From the NCBI GenBank assembly GCA_034359265.1, contig CP136892.1, positions 15,920,501 through 15,984,500 of the forward strand: DNA of 64,000 nt, given 5' to 3'. How positions within the stretch are numbered: the first letter of the stretch is position 1; each line of letters begins with the position of its first letter. A model generated the notes under the pieces. That model saw nothing but the letters and a program-made list of their open reading frames with translations. It made no database searches and was not told the DNA's origin. Shown here piece by piece: positions 31,251 through 42,429 of this stretch. Both the position numbers and the translations under genes were made by a program. The stretch is from Canna indica. Its lineage: Eukaryota; Streptophyta; Magnoliopsida; Zingiberales; Cannaceae.

Positions 31251-31849
31251 TAACATAGTTATTAACTTTAAAACATAAATATTTAACATAGTTATTTCAC
31301 AAGTCTTCTAACGATTAATCCTCATTTGGATTCAATAAAAATATCTAAAAAATCAAAATTCTTAAGAATCAAAATTTAAGTTTTGGGGTCTAGTACAAAT
31401 TTACGAAAATCAAAAATTTTGAAATATCCTGAATCAAGTGTGGATATGTTAAAGGTTTCAAAAAATCTTTAAAAATAAGTCTTTAATTTGTTTCTGCCTA
31501 AGGAACAATTACCGAGACTTTTGGTGCCAAGAAAAAATCTAAATCATGCAGTCATCCAAGGAGCTTCCTAGGCTTAGAGAATTTCTTATCATTTTCTGAT
31601 TTTTCTGATTTTCATATGTTCAAAGTTCGAATTTTGATTTCTGAGTTTTTATACATCAATAGAGGATATACATGATTCTTAGTGATCCCTAGATTACTGG
31701 TCTACCCATTGTGAAATGGCCTACCTCTATGAATATTGAAAATATATCAACACTTCGTAATGTTGCTGATTTAATTATTGGGTTGTAGTTGATGGGTGAG
31801 TTATTTGACACTAATATTGCTAAGAATTTATTTGATATTAATTAATTAA
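31251..31849. other. unassigned intergenic DNA
   Basis: AT-rich sequence between the end of LTR A and the Helitron-like terminus. No open frame or terminal repeats could be assigned. Confidence 0.5.
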
Positions 31850-33267
31850 CTAGCTGTAGTACTCGCACTTTGCACAGTTAACTTATAATTTTAAAAATAA
31901 AAAAATTGAAATTGAAGGTTATATTTTAATATATATTTATATACAAATAGAATAATTTATCAAAAAAAATGATTATTTAAAATATTTAAATTATAAACTA
32001 AATTTTATCTATAATTTAATATTGTTAATAATTTAAATAAAAAATTAGAATTAAATAAATAAAAATAATATTTGAGGGGAGGGAATTTAGACGGGAATGA
32101 TACGTTGCTTATACATATAAAAGAAATTTGAAATTATTTAAGTTTTTTCAAAAATAAAGAAAAAATGATATTTCATAAACATAAAAGTAATATAAAAAAA
32201 AATATTACATTATAAAAAATTATATAAATTTCAATGATCAAAAAAATTAAAAATGAAAAAAAAATATTTTTATGGATAAAAATCAAAAATAATATAAGTA
32301 TAAGATAGTAAGTTGAAAAAAATAAAAAATAAGATATTTAAATTAGGGTAATTAGCTAAATATATCCTAAACTATGTACTTTTTCATTTGTAGCCAATTT
32401 CAAAATATTACCAAATTGTATGCCGAACTTTGACATTTGTCTCAATTACATGCTCCTATCAACTCTCCGTCGGTAACACCGTTAAGGCGATGACGTAGCA
32501 TTCTGACGTGGATTAAAATAATATTTTATTTAAAATATAAAAAATCACGTTAATTTATATTAAATGATATAAAATAATATTTTATATTTTATATTAAAAA
32601 ATCACTCCATATTCACCTCGAACATGGCTCAGAGTTATTCTTTAATATAAAATAAAAATATTATTTAATATAAATTAAAGTGATTTTTTTTAAAATAAAA
32701 ATATTATTTTAAACTATGTCAGAAAGCAGCGTCATCATCTTAACGGAGCTGCTGACGGAGAGTTAACAAGAGGATATAATTGAAACAAATGTTAAAATTC
32801 GAGATATAATTTGATAATATTTTGAAATTTGTCACAAATGAGAAAAGTGCATAGTTTAGAATATATTCGGATAATTACCCTATTCTAAACTACATAAATT
32901 TTTTAGTTTTGAAATACTACTTTTCAATAACAAACTCAAAAAATAATATTTCAAAATCAAAAAATTAATATGAAAAACTTCAATAAATAAAAAATATTTA
33001 TAAATATAATTCAAAAAATAATAAATTAAAAATTAAAAATATCAAAATAGGTTCATATAAAGAAAATAAGTGGGGCAAAAAATTTTATTACGAATTTAAG
33101 TGGGATAAAAATTTGGGATGGAGAATTTAGGTAAAAAAAAGTGAAAAAACTTTGGAGAGGTAAAAATAAAAATATAAGTGTGCTAAAAATAAAGATAAAA
33201 ATTTGAGAGGGTTGAAGGAGTTTAGACGGGAAGGAGTCATTTTTTGTTTATATATATATATATATAG
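31850..33267 (-). mobile_element. Helitron-like element (tentative)
   Basis: Read on the minus strand, the end at 31850 is CTAG followed by T, preceded by GTGCAAAGTGCGAGTACTAC, a decayed version of the short GC hairpin found about 10 nt before Helitron 3' ends. The other end, near 33267, begins in a (TA)n run as in many plant Helitrons, but the expected TC is not clean. A related 3' end occurs at about 58180-58225. No RepHel coding sequence is present. 'TTTAGACGGGAA' occurs at 32089 and 33220, so two elements may be joined here. Confidence 0.4.
32344..32882. mobile_element. long-terminal-inverted-repeat MITE (Mutator-like foldback)
   Basis: TAGGGTAATTAGC...(left) pairs with ...GGATAATTACCCTA (right). 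The two arms remain similar for about 190 bp, including CTAAACTATG(T/C)ACTTTT, CATTTGT, and ACTCTCCGTC...CCGTTAAG(G/A)(C/T)GATGACG. The centre is an AT-rich spacer that is itself partly symmetric. No target duplication is obvious. Confidence 0.75.
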
Positions 33268-33420
33268 CATCAGATGGTTGTATTTGAGTCATTTGTTCCT
33301 TCTCCATTGTTGATTTGTTGTGGAAAGTAAAATTATGAAAATATCTTTTTTGCTTCCACTGATTGTTTTGCTTCTTAAAATTATTGAACACATATGTATA
33401 TTATTTTTGGACATGTCATA

Positions 33421-33598
33421 TAATTAATTGCATGTGTTAAATTTTATTATCATTAATCGATGTTAATTTTTGATGGTATAATGCATTGAATCAATTATAT
33501 AATTAATTGCATGTGTTAAATTTTATCACCATTAATCAGTGTTAATTTTTGATCTTAAGTCATGCTAGTGGTATAATGCACTGAATCAATTATCTTAT
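33421..33598 (+). repeat. 79-bp imperfect direct duplication
   Basis: TAATTAATTGCATGTGTTAA starts at 33421 and again at 33500. The second unit has an extra segment of about 20 bp before GTATAATGCA(C/T)TGAATCAATT. Confidence 0.85.
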
Positions 33599-33688
33599 AC
33601 AAGACATCATGTTGCTATCTATTGTGTTTTCATCCAATTGAGCATGTTGTTATCTTACTAAGTTACTATATTTTTGATGATGAAGATG

Positions 33689-33784
33689 TTATTTTTGCTA
33701 TCTTTTTCATCTTGATTACTGTCGACCTAGAAGCTATTATTTTTGCTATCTTTTTTGTCTTGATTACTGTCAACCTAGAAGCTA
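33689..33784 (+). repeat. 48-bp tandem duplication
   Basis: TTATTTTTGCTATCTTTTT...CAACCTAGAAGCTA occurs twice with a 48-bp period (33689 and 33737) and a few substitutions. Confidence 0.88.
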
Positions 33785-34151
33785 CGACCTTGATATAATT
33801 ACACAATTTTCTTTTTCAAAATAAATAATTAAATAAATAAAAGTTTTGTCTTCTAAAAAAGATGCAGCGCCCATGTAGGAGTACAAAAAGTGGGCTTCTT
33901 TAGGTATAAGAGCCCTAGATACAAATCCAGAAATTTCTATATGCTAAACTTATAATTTTCGATTGGACTTTCAAGCTTCACTTTACAAGTTTACAGGCTC
34001 AGACAAAGAATGTGGTAGCTATGAATCCTGCGTCACTATAATCTGGATTTATATTGGTGAGAAGACAAAAGGGTCTCATTCCACACCATCATCCTTCTCT
34101 CAGGGAATTTGGAAACCATGTAATTGTTCCCTTTTGCTGCTGTTGGAGATT

Positions 34152-37100
34152 TCATTGAGAACCTATTCCAATAACCTTCAGCTGTTTGCAGAACAAGAAA
34201 TCAAATTCAGCTTCCTTCTTAGAATGTAAATCATGAGGGCATGTGGCCTCCATGCATACATACACCAAGCAGAAAGAAGTTTGTTGGATTAGGTTACTCA
34301 CAAGATTGTTTTCAGGCTCCTTCCAGTAAAATCCCTGGATGAAAACTGGCAAGATGTTACAGCCTATTAGAATGTAGATCATAAGGGCATGCATACCCAG
34401 CCATTCCATGGCCAATGTCGGCTTCCGATAGCCGCAGACATCAACCTGCAGACGTCAAGGTTGGTTAGGTTACATATGGCTGCCATGTTGATATCTGTTA
34501 AAGATTGAACTGGCTACCAATAATCCTAGAAGCTTAAGTTGTCTTTAAAGAGGACAAATATGTATATTTGCAGTTTGCATTAACAAACTGAAAGAAGAAA
34601 GAAGCTTCCTTCAACTTTCTTCTGCATGCTAGTTATGCTTAACAAGAGTTTTAGATGTCTAACCAGCACATATACTCCGGTAAAGAGCATCCCTGCAGCC
34701 CCAGCAGTAGCAAATGTATAACTTAATGTATACAAAGCCTTGTTCATGCGTATTCCTGTAATAGAAGAAGAGTTCAATTGGTTGGAAGATTAAGCAACAA
34801 TCTAATTAAGTGATATGAATAAGAAAGGCAATTTTGTGGATACCAAAGAAGTCGAATGAAAAGGCCAAAGCTAATAGATAGAAAGAAGGTATCATCCACT
34901 TAACGATTCGATCCTTATGATCCTGCAATTGCATTCATGATAGTTTAACATTTGCCAAGGAAATATATATTTGATTTAGCACTAGATAAAGCATTACAGT
35001 ACCGTAAAATGGACAATTACATGCCCGAATTGCAACCCGATCAAGCAAGTAACGATTGCCATTACAGAACTGCAGCATTAATTAGCTTAGCGTCATTTTA
35101 GTTTCCAGGAATTAATATGAAGAGTAATAGGATGCTCGAGAACAGTATAATGTCTTACCTAAGGAGCCCTTCAGGATCAAAAGGAGCTTGGCACCATGAG
35201 GGGGCATCGGGAGGAGGTGGACCATTAGCTGGTGAATTTATGCTGCATTGCTGAAGAGTAAGAAACTAGAAGGTTATAGAGAGAAAAATCAGGATGAACA
35301 ATGACAGAGAATCATTGTATGAGACCTTTGTCCTTTCATAAATAGGATGTCTATGTAGATGCTGAATGCCGAGGATTTGGCGATCAATCATTCCCACAGC
35401 ATTACAGGCAGGTCCTGTGTCACCTCTCATTCCACATTTGACCTAGTGTTGGATGATATTGATGCAGCAAATATTGAGAAAATCATGAATGAAACATTCA
35501 TAGATAAAAAAAGTTCTAAACGATTGCAACAAAGCATTGATGAAGTAGATAGCAATGAAATGCATTCGACTTACGGAAAAAGATTTGGGACTGGAGCCTG
35601 CCACTGGTATCTGGTATTCCCAATCGGGAACATATAATCCATATAGAAGAATCATGTACACAGATGTAAGAAACAAACCAACCAACCTATATGAAATAAG
35701 CAAGTTATATTCAAGAATGATTATATGATTGAGGGTAATCAGAATATATTCTATCTATGTAGTCTTCTTACCCCATTAAACCCTAACATGGCCTACTTTC
35801 TTTTCATAGCTTACTAAAGCATGTTAACTTTAACATGATGCCATGAAGTGAGACATATACTAGAAAGATTGATGAAAGAATACTAGATAATTGCCAAAAG
35901 CATGCAGTTATACTTACAATTGATAGCGGTACCGTCTGACCAAGGAGTATCCAGACTCAACATCAGCGTCGCTTTTAAGCCATATTTCCAATATTGCAGT
36001 CAACAAATAAGCCACTGCAATTCTCTGTAAGGACAATTTTTTTTAGCTAATTGGACAAAGAACTACGTACTATTTCACCAAAAAAAAGCTCAAATTTTAA
36101 GGGAGAAAGTTCTTTATATTTGCACTGTTATGGTTAAATACACATATTTGTCTTGCATGTGAAAACTAAGTGCTGATGAGTCTGTTATGTCTATCAATCA
36201 ATTAACTGAATGGTAGCTCAATTAACTAACCTTTCTTGAAAATCAATTGACATATTTTTGGTTTCATTTCGGAAGATTTATTCAAACTATCTACTTTATT
36301 TTCACTCGGTACAAGATAAAGGAGAAGGTTGTTAAAGTCCCACATTGCTTAAGGATATTGTCAAGATAGTCTTTAAAATAATTTGGACAGTCCTCCCCCT
36401 TGAGCTAGCTTTTGGGGTGGAGTTAGGTCCACTAATTTCTTAACAAATGTTTTGTTCTTTCATATCAGATTATGAAAATATTCTAATCGGCACGACTTTT
36501 ATTTTTAATCTAAATGAAGTAGCTGATATCGAGCTCTTCAATTAAAATAATCAAGGAATGTTGTTTTGGATAAATATTATTGCTGAAACTTATATGCAGA
36601 AAACTAAACTATGTGATCCTATATAACTAAGTAGAAGATTCTAATTGATAAAAAGCTATTGTAGCTAAACTAGATGCACTAGATGTGTTTGAATTCTTCA
36701 ATAGTTTTGAATTCTTCAATAGTTGAGTTAGGTTGTATTGAATAATTATTATTGCTGAAATTTGTATACGGAAATAAAATAATAATGATTTCATAGAAGT
36801 CAAACTGTCATGTCTATTGATTAGGAGGTAATCACGAGTAGATTTGTATTGTATATAGACATTGTGGTGGGTTTTTTACCTGTAATATACCGGTCCATCG
36901 TATACTCATAATATCAACTCCATAAGTTAAATTGTGAAGCCCGTGGAAATATCCACCTAAGAAAGAAATAGTGGCTTATAAATAAATAAACATACGCGCA
37001 AGAAAACTGAAAAAGAATAAAATTCATTGAATAAATGTTACATTCAATGCAAAGTAGTGACAAGAAAAGTTGTGATACCTTGAACAATGATACCTACAAC

Positions 37101-39164
37101 AAAGAGCTTTAATGCCCGAAAAACTGCTTTCTTGGTTGCTGTTCTTTTGTTTGCGACTCTCTAAGAACAAAGTAAGTGAAATAAAAGGTTACACTTTTGA
37201 TTCACATAAAGAAGTCATTCCAGTAGAGTAGCAGTAAACACAAATCATGATGGAGAATTACCTTATATGTAAGTGCAAGAGCAACTCCAACTATAAACAA
37301 GAAAAATGGCATGACAAAATCAGCAAGATTTACACCATCCCATGGAGAATGGTTAACCGCTGGAAGAAACGTTCCCACATCATCCACAAAGATCATTAGC
37401 TGAAACAAATGACATTCATAATTAAACTTTTTGGATGACATTGGCATTCAAAATGTCTCTTGTAAACCCCCCCTAGCTAGCATACTGCAAAAAGTTTCCC
37501 TTTATCCAGAAAAGAATTGAAAATATTACCATATTTATATCTGAGAATTATGACATGTATAATATTCTCAACATTTTCAGAAAGGAATTTGTAAAGGTGT
37601 AAAGCTTTTTCCTATTTATCCAACCTCTTGTTTATTTTAACATACAGAGACTGTAAAAATGTCAGAAACTCGATCTGAACCAGCAAATTGAGGTGGAAAA
37701 CTCAAAAGGAAAGATCAGAGATATAATCCAAATTCAAAACTTTATCCATTCTTAAATCTCAAATGCCTTCAAAATGGCAATCCTAGCAAACTTTTGCTTC
37801 TTGTATGCTCATTTCCAAAACAGGGTTTTGTTCTAGGAGTTCAACATTAGTAGAGATAAATACATAGCATATTTTCTTATGGAAGTGACTCCATTAAAGA
37901 ATTGACCATTTGAGCTTGCTCCAGTGAAGAAATGCTCTGTCAACGCCTACCCCTACTGAAACTTTTGGACGAACAGGTGCTCTTCATAAAGATTTTATAG
38001 TAGGGAAAAGCACCAACTACTATTAAAAGCTCCAATTATATGCATAAAAATAAATAAAACATTGTATACTAAAAAGTGAGAAGCAGCACATGGACATCAA
38101 TATATACCTGGGTTTGCCTTTTTTAGTTTGCCGAGTTCAACCCAGGTAACACAACTACCATACAAAATGTGTTCCTGCCAAGAGTTGCATGTGTTCCACA
38201 AACCTTTTCTAAGTTTAGAGTCAAAAAATAAGATAAATGACGACACAAACAATGTCGGACCACATGAGAAGCAAGTCGGCAATCATTGGATTCTTCCTTT
38301 GTGTGCCATCGGAGCCATATCCCGGCTTATTTGGGTGGGTGGTCCTCAAACACAGGATTCACAGCCTTGCAGTTTAGGGGATGAATCTTTTACACAAAAG
38401 AGCACCCACTTTTAAGAATCTAATGTTGTTTTTTGCTTTCTATTCAATGATTCAAAATTCGACTTATGTTCCATTGGTACTAAAAATAAGACAAATTGAA
38501 AAAAAAATGAAAAAAAAAAAGCAGAACTGGAAAGTGGATTTTTTTTACTTTGTTTATATTTTGTAAAATTTTATGTTTTAAGAATAAAATAATCATGAAA
38601 AATATCTTCACTAGTTGAGCGTGTGGGGCCCAAACGCCCCGTAAAAAGTGTCAAGATCAGTGCATGTGAACAGCGTTCATCTGCGTGGATGCCGACCCAA
38701 TGCCCAACTACTGGGCCCCACACGTTCACGTGCCATGCTTCCCAAACGCGGCTGAAGATCCGCACCAAAGCTTGCACGATCCTGACGCCGTCCTACTCTC
38801 CAGATCCTAACACGACAATGGATCCAACGGCTAGCATGCATTTCTTGTTTGATTTCAATTATAAGTAAGACTGTAGAGGATCCTCGCGCGTTCTCCAGTG
38901 GCACTGATACCGCATAGTTTCCCACAACAAAGGCATATAAATGAGCTGTCTGTCGGCAGATTAAATTTAGTTCTAAAAAATAAATAGTTAAAAACTTAAA
39001 TCATCTGACGTAAATAGTAAAAATACTTAGAAAGAGAGCACGAATCGCAATGCACTATTAAGTTTTAACCGGCAAAGCCCTACTTTTTCTTCGATCTTTT
39101 TGTGCTTGTTTCTTGGGGAGCAAATGGAGTCAGAAGTCAGAAAGAACCACTCAACAGAGCAGTG

Positions 39165-39203
<39 letters not shown>

Positions 39204-39726
39204 CCAATGCTAATTAATACACATTAGGGAATAGATTCGACCGATCCACAAATTGATGAAGAACATTGCACAAGTAGAACGAAACAAAAAGTGTGGATTA
39301 ATTTGGGATTAATGGATAGGTGAAGAGCAGGTGAAGATCCAAATAACGAATCATTAGACAATTTGAAGAAGATATCAAAATATGCGATTATTATGATCTA
39401 TTGCAGAAGGCGTGAACAGAAGAAGAAACAATAATTTTTGGGAATAAAATAAAATAAAGTAATAAAAGAAGACATGGGAAGAACACGTGAAGTACCGCGA
39501 CGGTGAGTCCCCGGAAGACATCGAGGGAGACGAGGCGGTGCTGTCCGCGTTTCTCCCCCGGCGTGGCCTTCTGTTGGCCGTTCTTGGCGCCACCGCCCTC
39601 GAGGTCTACCTTGCGCAGGGACAGCGGTACGTCGTCGTCGTTGGCGACGGCGAGGACGAGCCTATCCGTCTCCGCGTCCGCTGCTGCCGCCTTCTCATCG
39701 CTATTGATAAGCTCGTACGTCTTCAT
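34152..39726 (-). CDS. heparan-alpha-glucosaminide N-acetyltransferase-like membrane protein, 13 exons
   Basis: Exons (minus): 39726-39496, 37399-37262, 37160-37079, 36956-36880, 36024-35918, 35686-35575, 35442-35326, 35250-35159, 35069-35003, 34922-34844, 34755-34664, 34445-34302, 34181-34152. They sum to 1368 nt (455 residues plus TGA); every intron has GT-AG ends and every phase closes. After an Ala/Asp-rich cytosolic N-terminus come RLVSLDVFRGLTVA (64-77), NHSPWDG with the family's active-site His (about 94), DFVMPFFLFIVG, IRWTGILQRIAVAYL, RGDTGPACNAVG, SPANGPPPPDAPSWC, several transmembrane helices, MEWLGMHALMIYIL and the tail IQGFYWKEPENNLLKVIGIG. Animal HGSNAT moves acetyl from cytosolic acetyl-CoA across the lysosomal membrane onto heparan sulfate glucosamine; plants lack that polymer, so the acceptor here is unknown. 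Length and motifs look complete and no lesion is visible. Confidence 0.93.
34182..34301 (-). other. last intron, 120 nt, stop-free and in frame with both exons
   Basis: The donor is CTT|GTGAGT and the acceptor AAACAG|CTGAAG. Splicing gives ...ENNL|LKVIGIGSQ, matching the family C-terminus. Retention would add exactly 40 codons without a stop and keep the native last ten codons' frame, inserting a Cys-containing, partly charged segment after the last helix. Confidence 0.8.
36330..36445 (+). repeat. solo TRIM LTR in intron 4
   Basis: It begins TGTTAAAGTCCCACATTG and ends ACTAATTTCTTAACA, the signature of plant TRIM (miniature LTR retrotransposon) LTRs. It carries the GAGCTAGCTTTTGGGGTGGA segment. 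Flanks AAGGT and AATGT do not match well. It lies 305 bp before exon 5 and does not touch splice sites. Confidence 0.8.
37400..39495 (-). other. intron 1 of the acetyltransferase-like gene (2.1 kb)
   Basis: By far the longest intron. It holds a GC-rich patch (38610-38830) with CACGTG inside CACACGTTCACGTGCC (38708-38723), a short hairpin TACCTGGGTT...AACCCAGGTA (38106-38149), and a (GA)n run. No coding exon could be found. First-intron position and GC content would fit a regulatory role, but a decayed insertion is equally possible. Confidence 0.6.
39168..39201 (+). repeat. (GA)n microsatellite in intron 1
   Basis: About 17 GA units; reads as (CT)n on the transcribed strand. Confidence 0.97.
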
Positions 39727-39850
39727 CTCTCTGTTGAGAGAGAGATGAGAGATTGGGAGGGGGGAAGAGAGAGAGATGAGTGGGTGCTGTCCACTGCTTC
39801 TGCTGCTACTTATAAAGATCTCACCTATTTTTATAGATTTCTTCTTTCTT
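39727..39850 (-). promoter_or_regulatory. 5' UTR and core promoter of the acetyltransferase-like gene
   Basis: The minus strand has TATAAAAATAG (about 39825-39836), roughly 100 bp upstream of the ATG at 39726, and a second TTTATAAGT at about 39808-39816. Between TATA and ATG the transcribed strand is CT-rich (39735-39778), typical of plant 5' UTRs. A second GA/CT run lies upstream (39946-39966). Confidence 0.55.
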
Positions 39851-40254
39851 CTTTCTCTGTCGGTTGCATTATGGGCAGGAAAAAGAAGGCGATGATTAGC
39901 GCTTTAAGAGGAGGAGGCAGCATGTGATGTGAGTGGATGTCCTTCACGAGAGAGAGAGAGAGAGAGCCAGAGAGGTACGTGGTAGTGCGTAATAAAGAAA
40001 GAGAGGGCGGGGCGCAATAAAATAATATTACAAGTATACGATGCCTTGGCCTTCTTTTTATTAATATCTTGATATGCTTTTGGTGATTGAAGTTTTAATT
40101 TGATTTGATTGCTGAATAGATCTGATGCATCTAAACATGTCTATTCTTAAAATCTGATTTGAAATTTTAAAATTTCTTAAATAAAAATTAAATAGATCGG
40201 ATATTCATTTTATTCCGAATTAAAAATTTTAATTTAAAAACTTTGATCAAAAAT

Positions 40255-40275
40255 TAAATATATATATATATATAC

Positions 40276-40308
<33 letters not shown>
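40255..40308 (+). repeat. (TA)n / (AAT)n compound microsatellite
   Basis: ATATATATATATATA followed by about 12 AAT units. Confidence 0.95.
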
Positions 40309-40375
40309 TTAAATTTATAAAAAAAATTATAATAAAAATAAGATATTAGAGAATAAAAAATATATTTTTCAAACT

Positions 40376-41070
40376 CTCTAATGTATTAAAGAATTTTTGC
40401 ACAAAGTCTATAAATTAAAATTAAAATTAAAAATTACAAAATATTTTGATGTAAAATATTTTTTTGGATCATAGTACCTCTTTTGTATCATTAAAAAATT
40501 ATTTCATAAATTCAAATATTTTTTTTAAAAAAATAAAATTATTATATACTTTGCACAAAAATCTCTAATGAAGTAGAAACTTTTGTTTATAATAATTTTA
40601 TAATTATAAAAAATAAAATTTAATTCACAAAAAATATATGTGTGATATAAAAGATGTGCTAGAGTCTATTAAAATATTTACGATAAAAAATATTTCATGA
40701 TTTTTAATTAAAAAATAATTTTATAGACTTTGAGCAAAAGTCTTTAATACATTAGATACTTTTGTCCAAAGTCTATAATAGTTTTATAATTTTAAAAAAA
40801 ATAATTAATAGAATATTTTTTAAAAATATAAAAGATGTGTCGTTGTTCAAAAAAATATTTTTCATTAAAATATTTTTTAATTTAAACTTATATTTATAGA
40901 CTTTGTGCAAACTCTCCGATGAATAAGAAAATTTAAAAATATATTTATTAGACTCTAACACATTATTTTTATTATAATTTTTTTTTATAAATTAAAATTA
41001 TTTTTTATATATATTTTTATAAGTTTTTTAATTTTTAACCAAAGTCTCTAATTGATGAGAGATTTTGGCC
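40376..41070. repeat. array of five palindromic motifs in AT-rich DNA
   Basis: A motif built on TTTGCACAAAGTCTATAAA and TCTCTAATACATTAGAGA-like half-palindromes occurs at about 40376-40423, 40549-40600, 40728-40785, 40893-40932 and 41037-41068. Spacing is roughly 140-180 bp, with AAAAATATTTTT-type DNA between. Orientation is ambiguous because each core is itself partly self-complementary. Confidence 0.65.
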
Positions 41071-42429
41071 CAGGAGTAAAATATGTATTTGATTTACTCA
41101 ATTTCGATTTTAAGAATTTTGAATCTTCAAATTCGATTTTAGAAATTTTCCTTTTCCAAAATCCAGATATGAGAAATTGTTGGTAATATTTGCATAATTT
41201 TCCTGAATAGCATGAGAAATTATTAGAAATAAAAAAAAAATATTTTTTAAAAAAAAATAGAAAAAAAATAACTTTTATTTCAATATAAAGATACATCGTG
41301 GTGAAATTAATTTAAAATTATTTTTTCATCATGAAAAAACAATTAAGATGTCGCCCATCATTCTATTGAGAAAATAATATTTATTTATTTTTTTATCAAT
41401 TTATATTTATAATAGAAAATTTTAATTTAATTTTTAAGAATTATTTATCAAAATTATTACATTATTTATGTTAAAATTAATTATTTAAATTTAATTTGTA
41501 ATTTTAAAATAAAAAGTTGATAAAAATCAAATTAAAATGTTATATTATTTATTTTTAACTCCCTTATCCAAAGCTCAAATAAAACTAAGATTTAAAAATA
41601 TGATCTTACCCACACTACTGGAATAATTAGCATCACCAACAGCCAGATCTATTGATAAGCCGTTGCTGAAGACCATCAGCAACGGCCTGCAACGGCCCCG
41701 CTCGTTGAAACGTGATCGTGGAAGAAGATCGTGTCGCTGATAACTTAGCAACATATCAGCAATTATCGGAGCGGTCATTGCTAATAACATTATCAGCAAC
41801 AGTTCCGCAACGAGAGGCATCCATTGTTGATATCCTTATCAACAACGATGCAATAACGCCACGCTTTTGTTGCTGATATTCTTATCAGCAACGGCCACTC
41901 AACTGTTGCAATCATTGGCATCAGCAACAACTCAAACGCCGTTGAAGAGCCTTTGTTGAAAGGCTGTCGATAAGTCGTTGTTGTAGTTCATCAGCAACGG
42001 CTTTGAGTTTGCGGCCGAAAAATTACGATACACTTTCAGCAACGGTTTTGACACGAATGATCGTGGGAAGCCGTTGCTGATGATGTAAACCTGTAACTGA
42101 GAAATTTTAAAATTAAAAATTTTCATTGATACATTTATAACCTGATATATAACTCACACACCCATAAATATATCCATTCATATACATATACATTCATATA
42201 CACATCACATATACACCCTGATATACATTAAAAATTATAATTATTCACAATCGTATAAAAAATATACAAAATCAAAACTATCATATCAACACGATACGAA
42301 TCAATATATCCAAATAACAAGTCACAAAATAAGTATCTCTAAGATATCCAAGTAACAAGTATATAACAAGTCAATATCCAATTAAGTCAATCAAATCATA
42401 AAATAATAAAAGCTCACTACGACGGTGGA

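Noticed and set aside
38128..38415. Plus-strand open frame in intron 1 of the acetyltransferase-like gene
   Set aside because: No family motif, no codon structure, and it overlaps an intron of a well-supported gene.
39487..39927. Plus-strand 146-codon frame over the first exon
   Set aside because: Antisense shadow of GC-rich exon 1, whose minus-strand reading continues the protein family.
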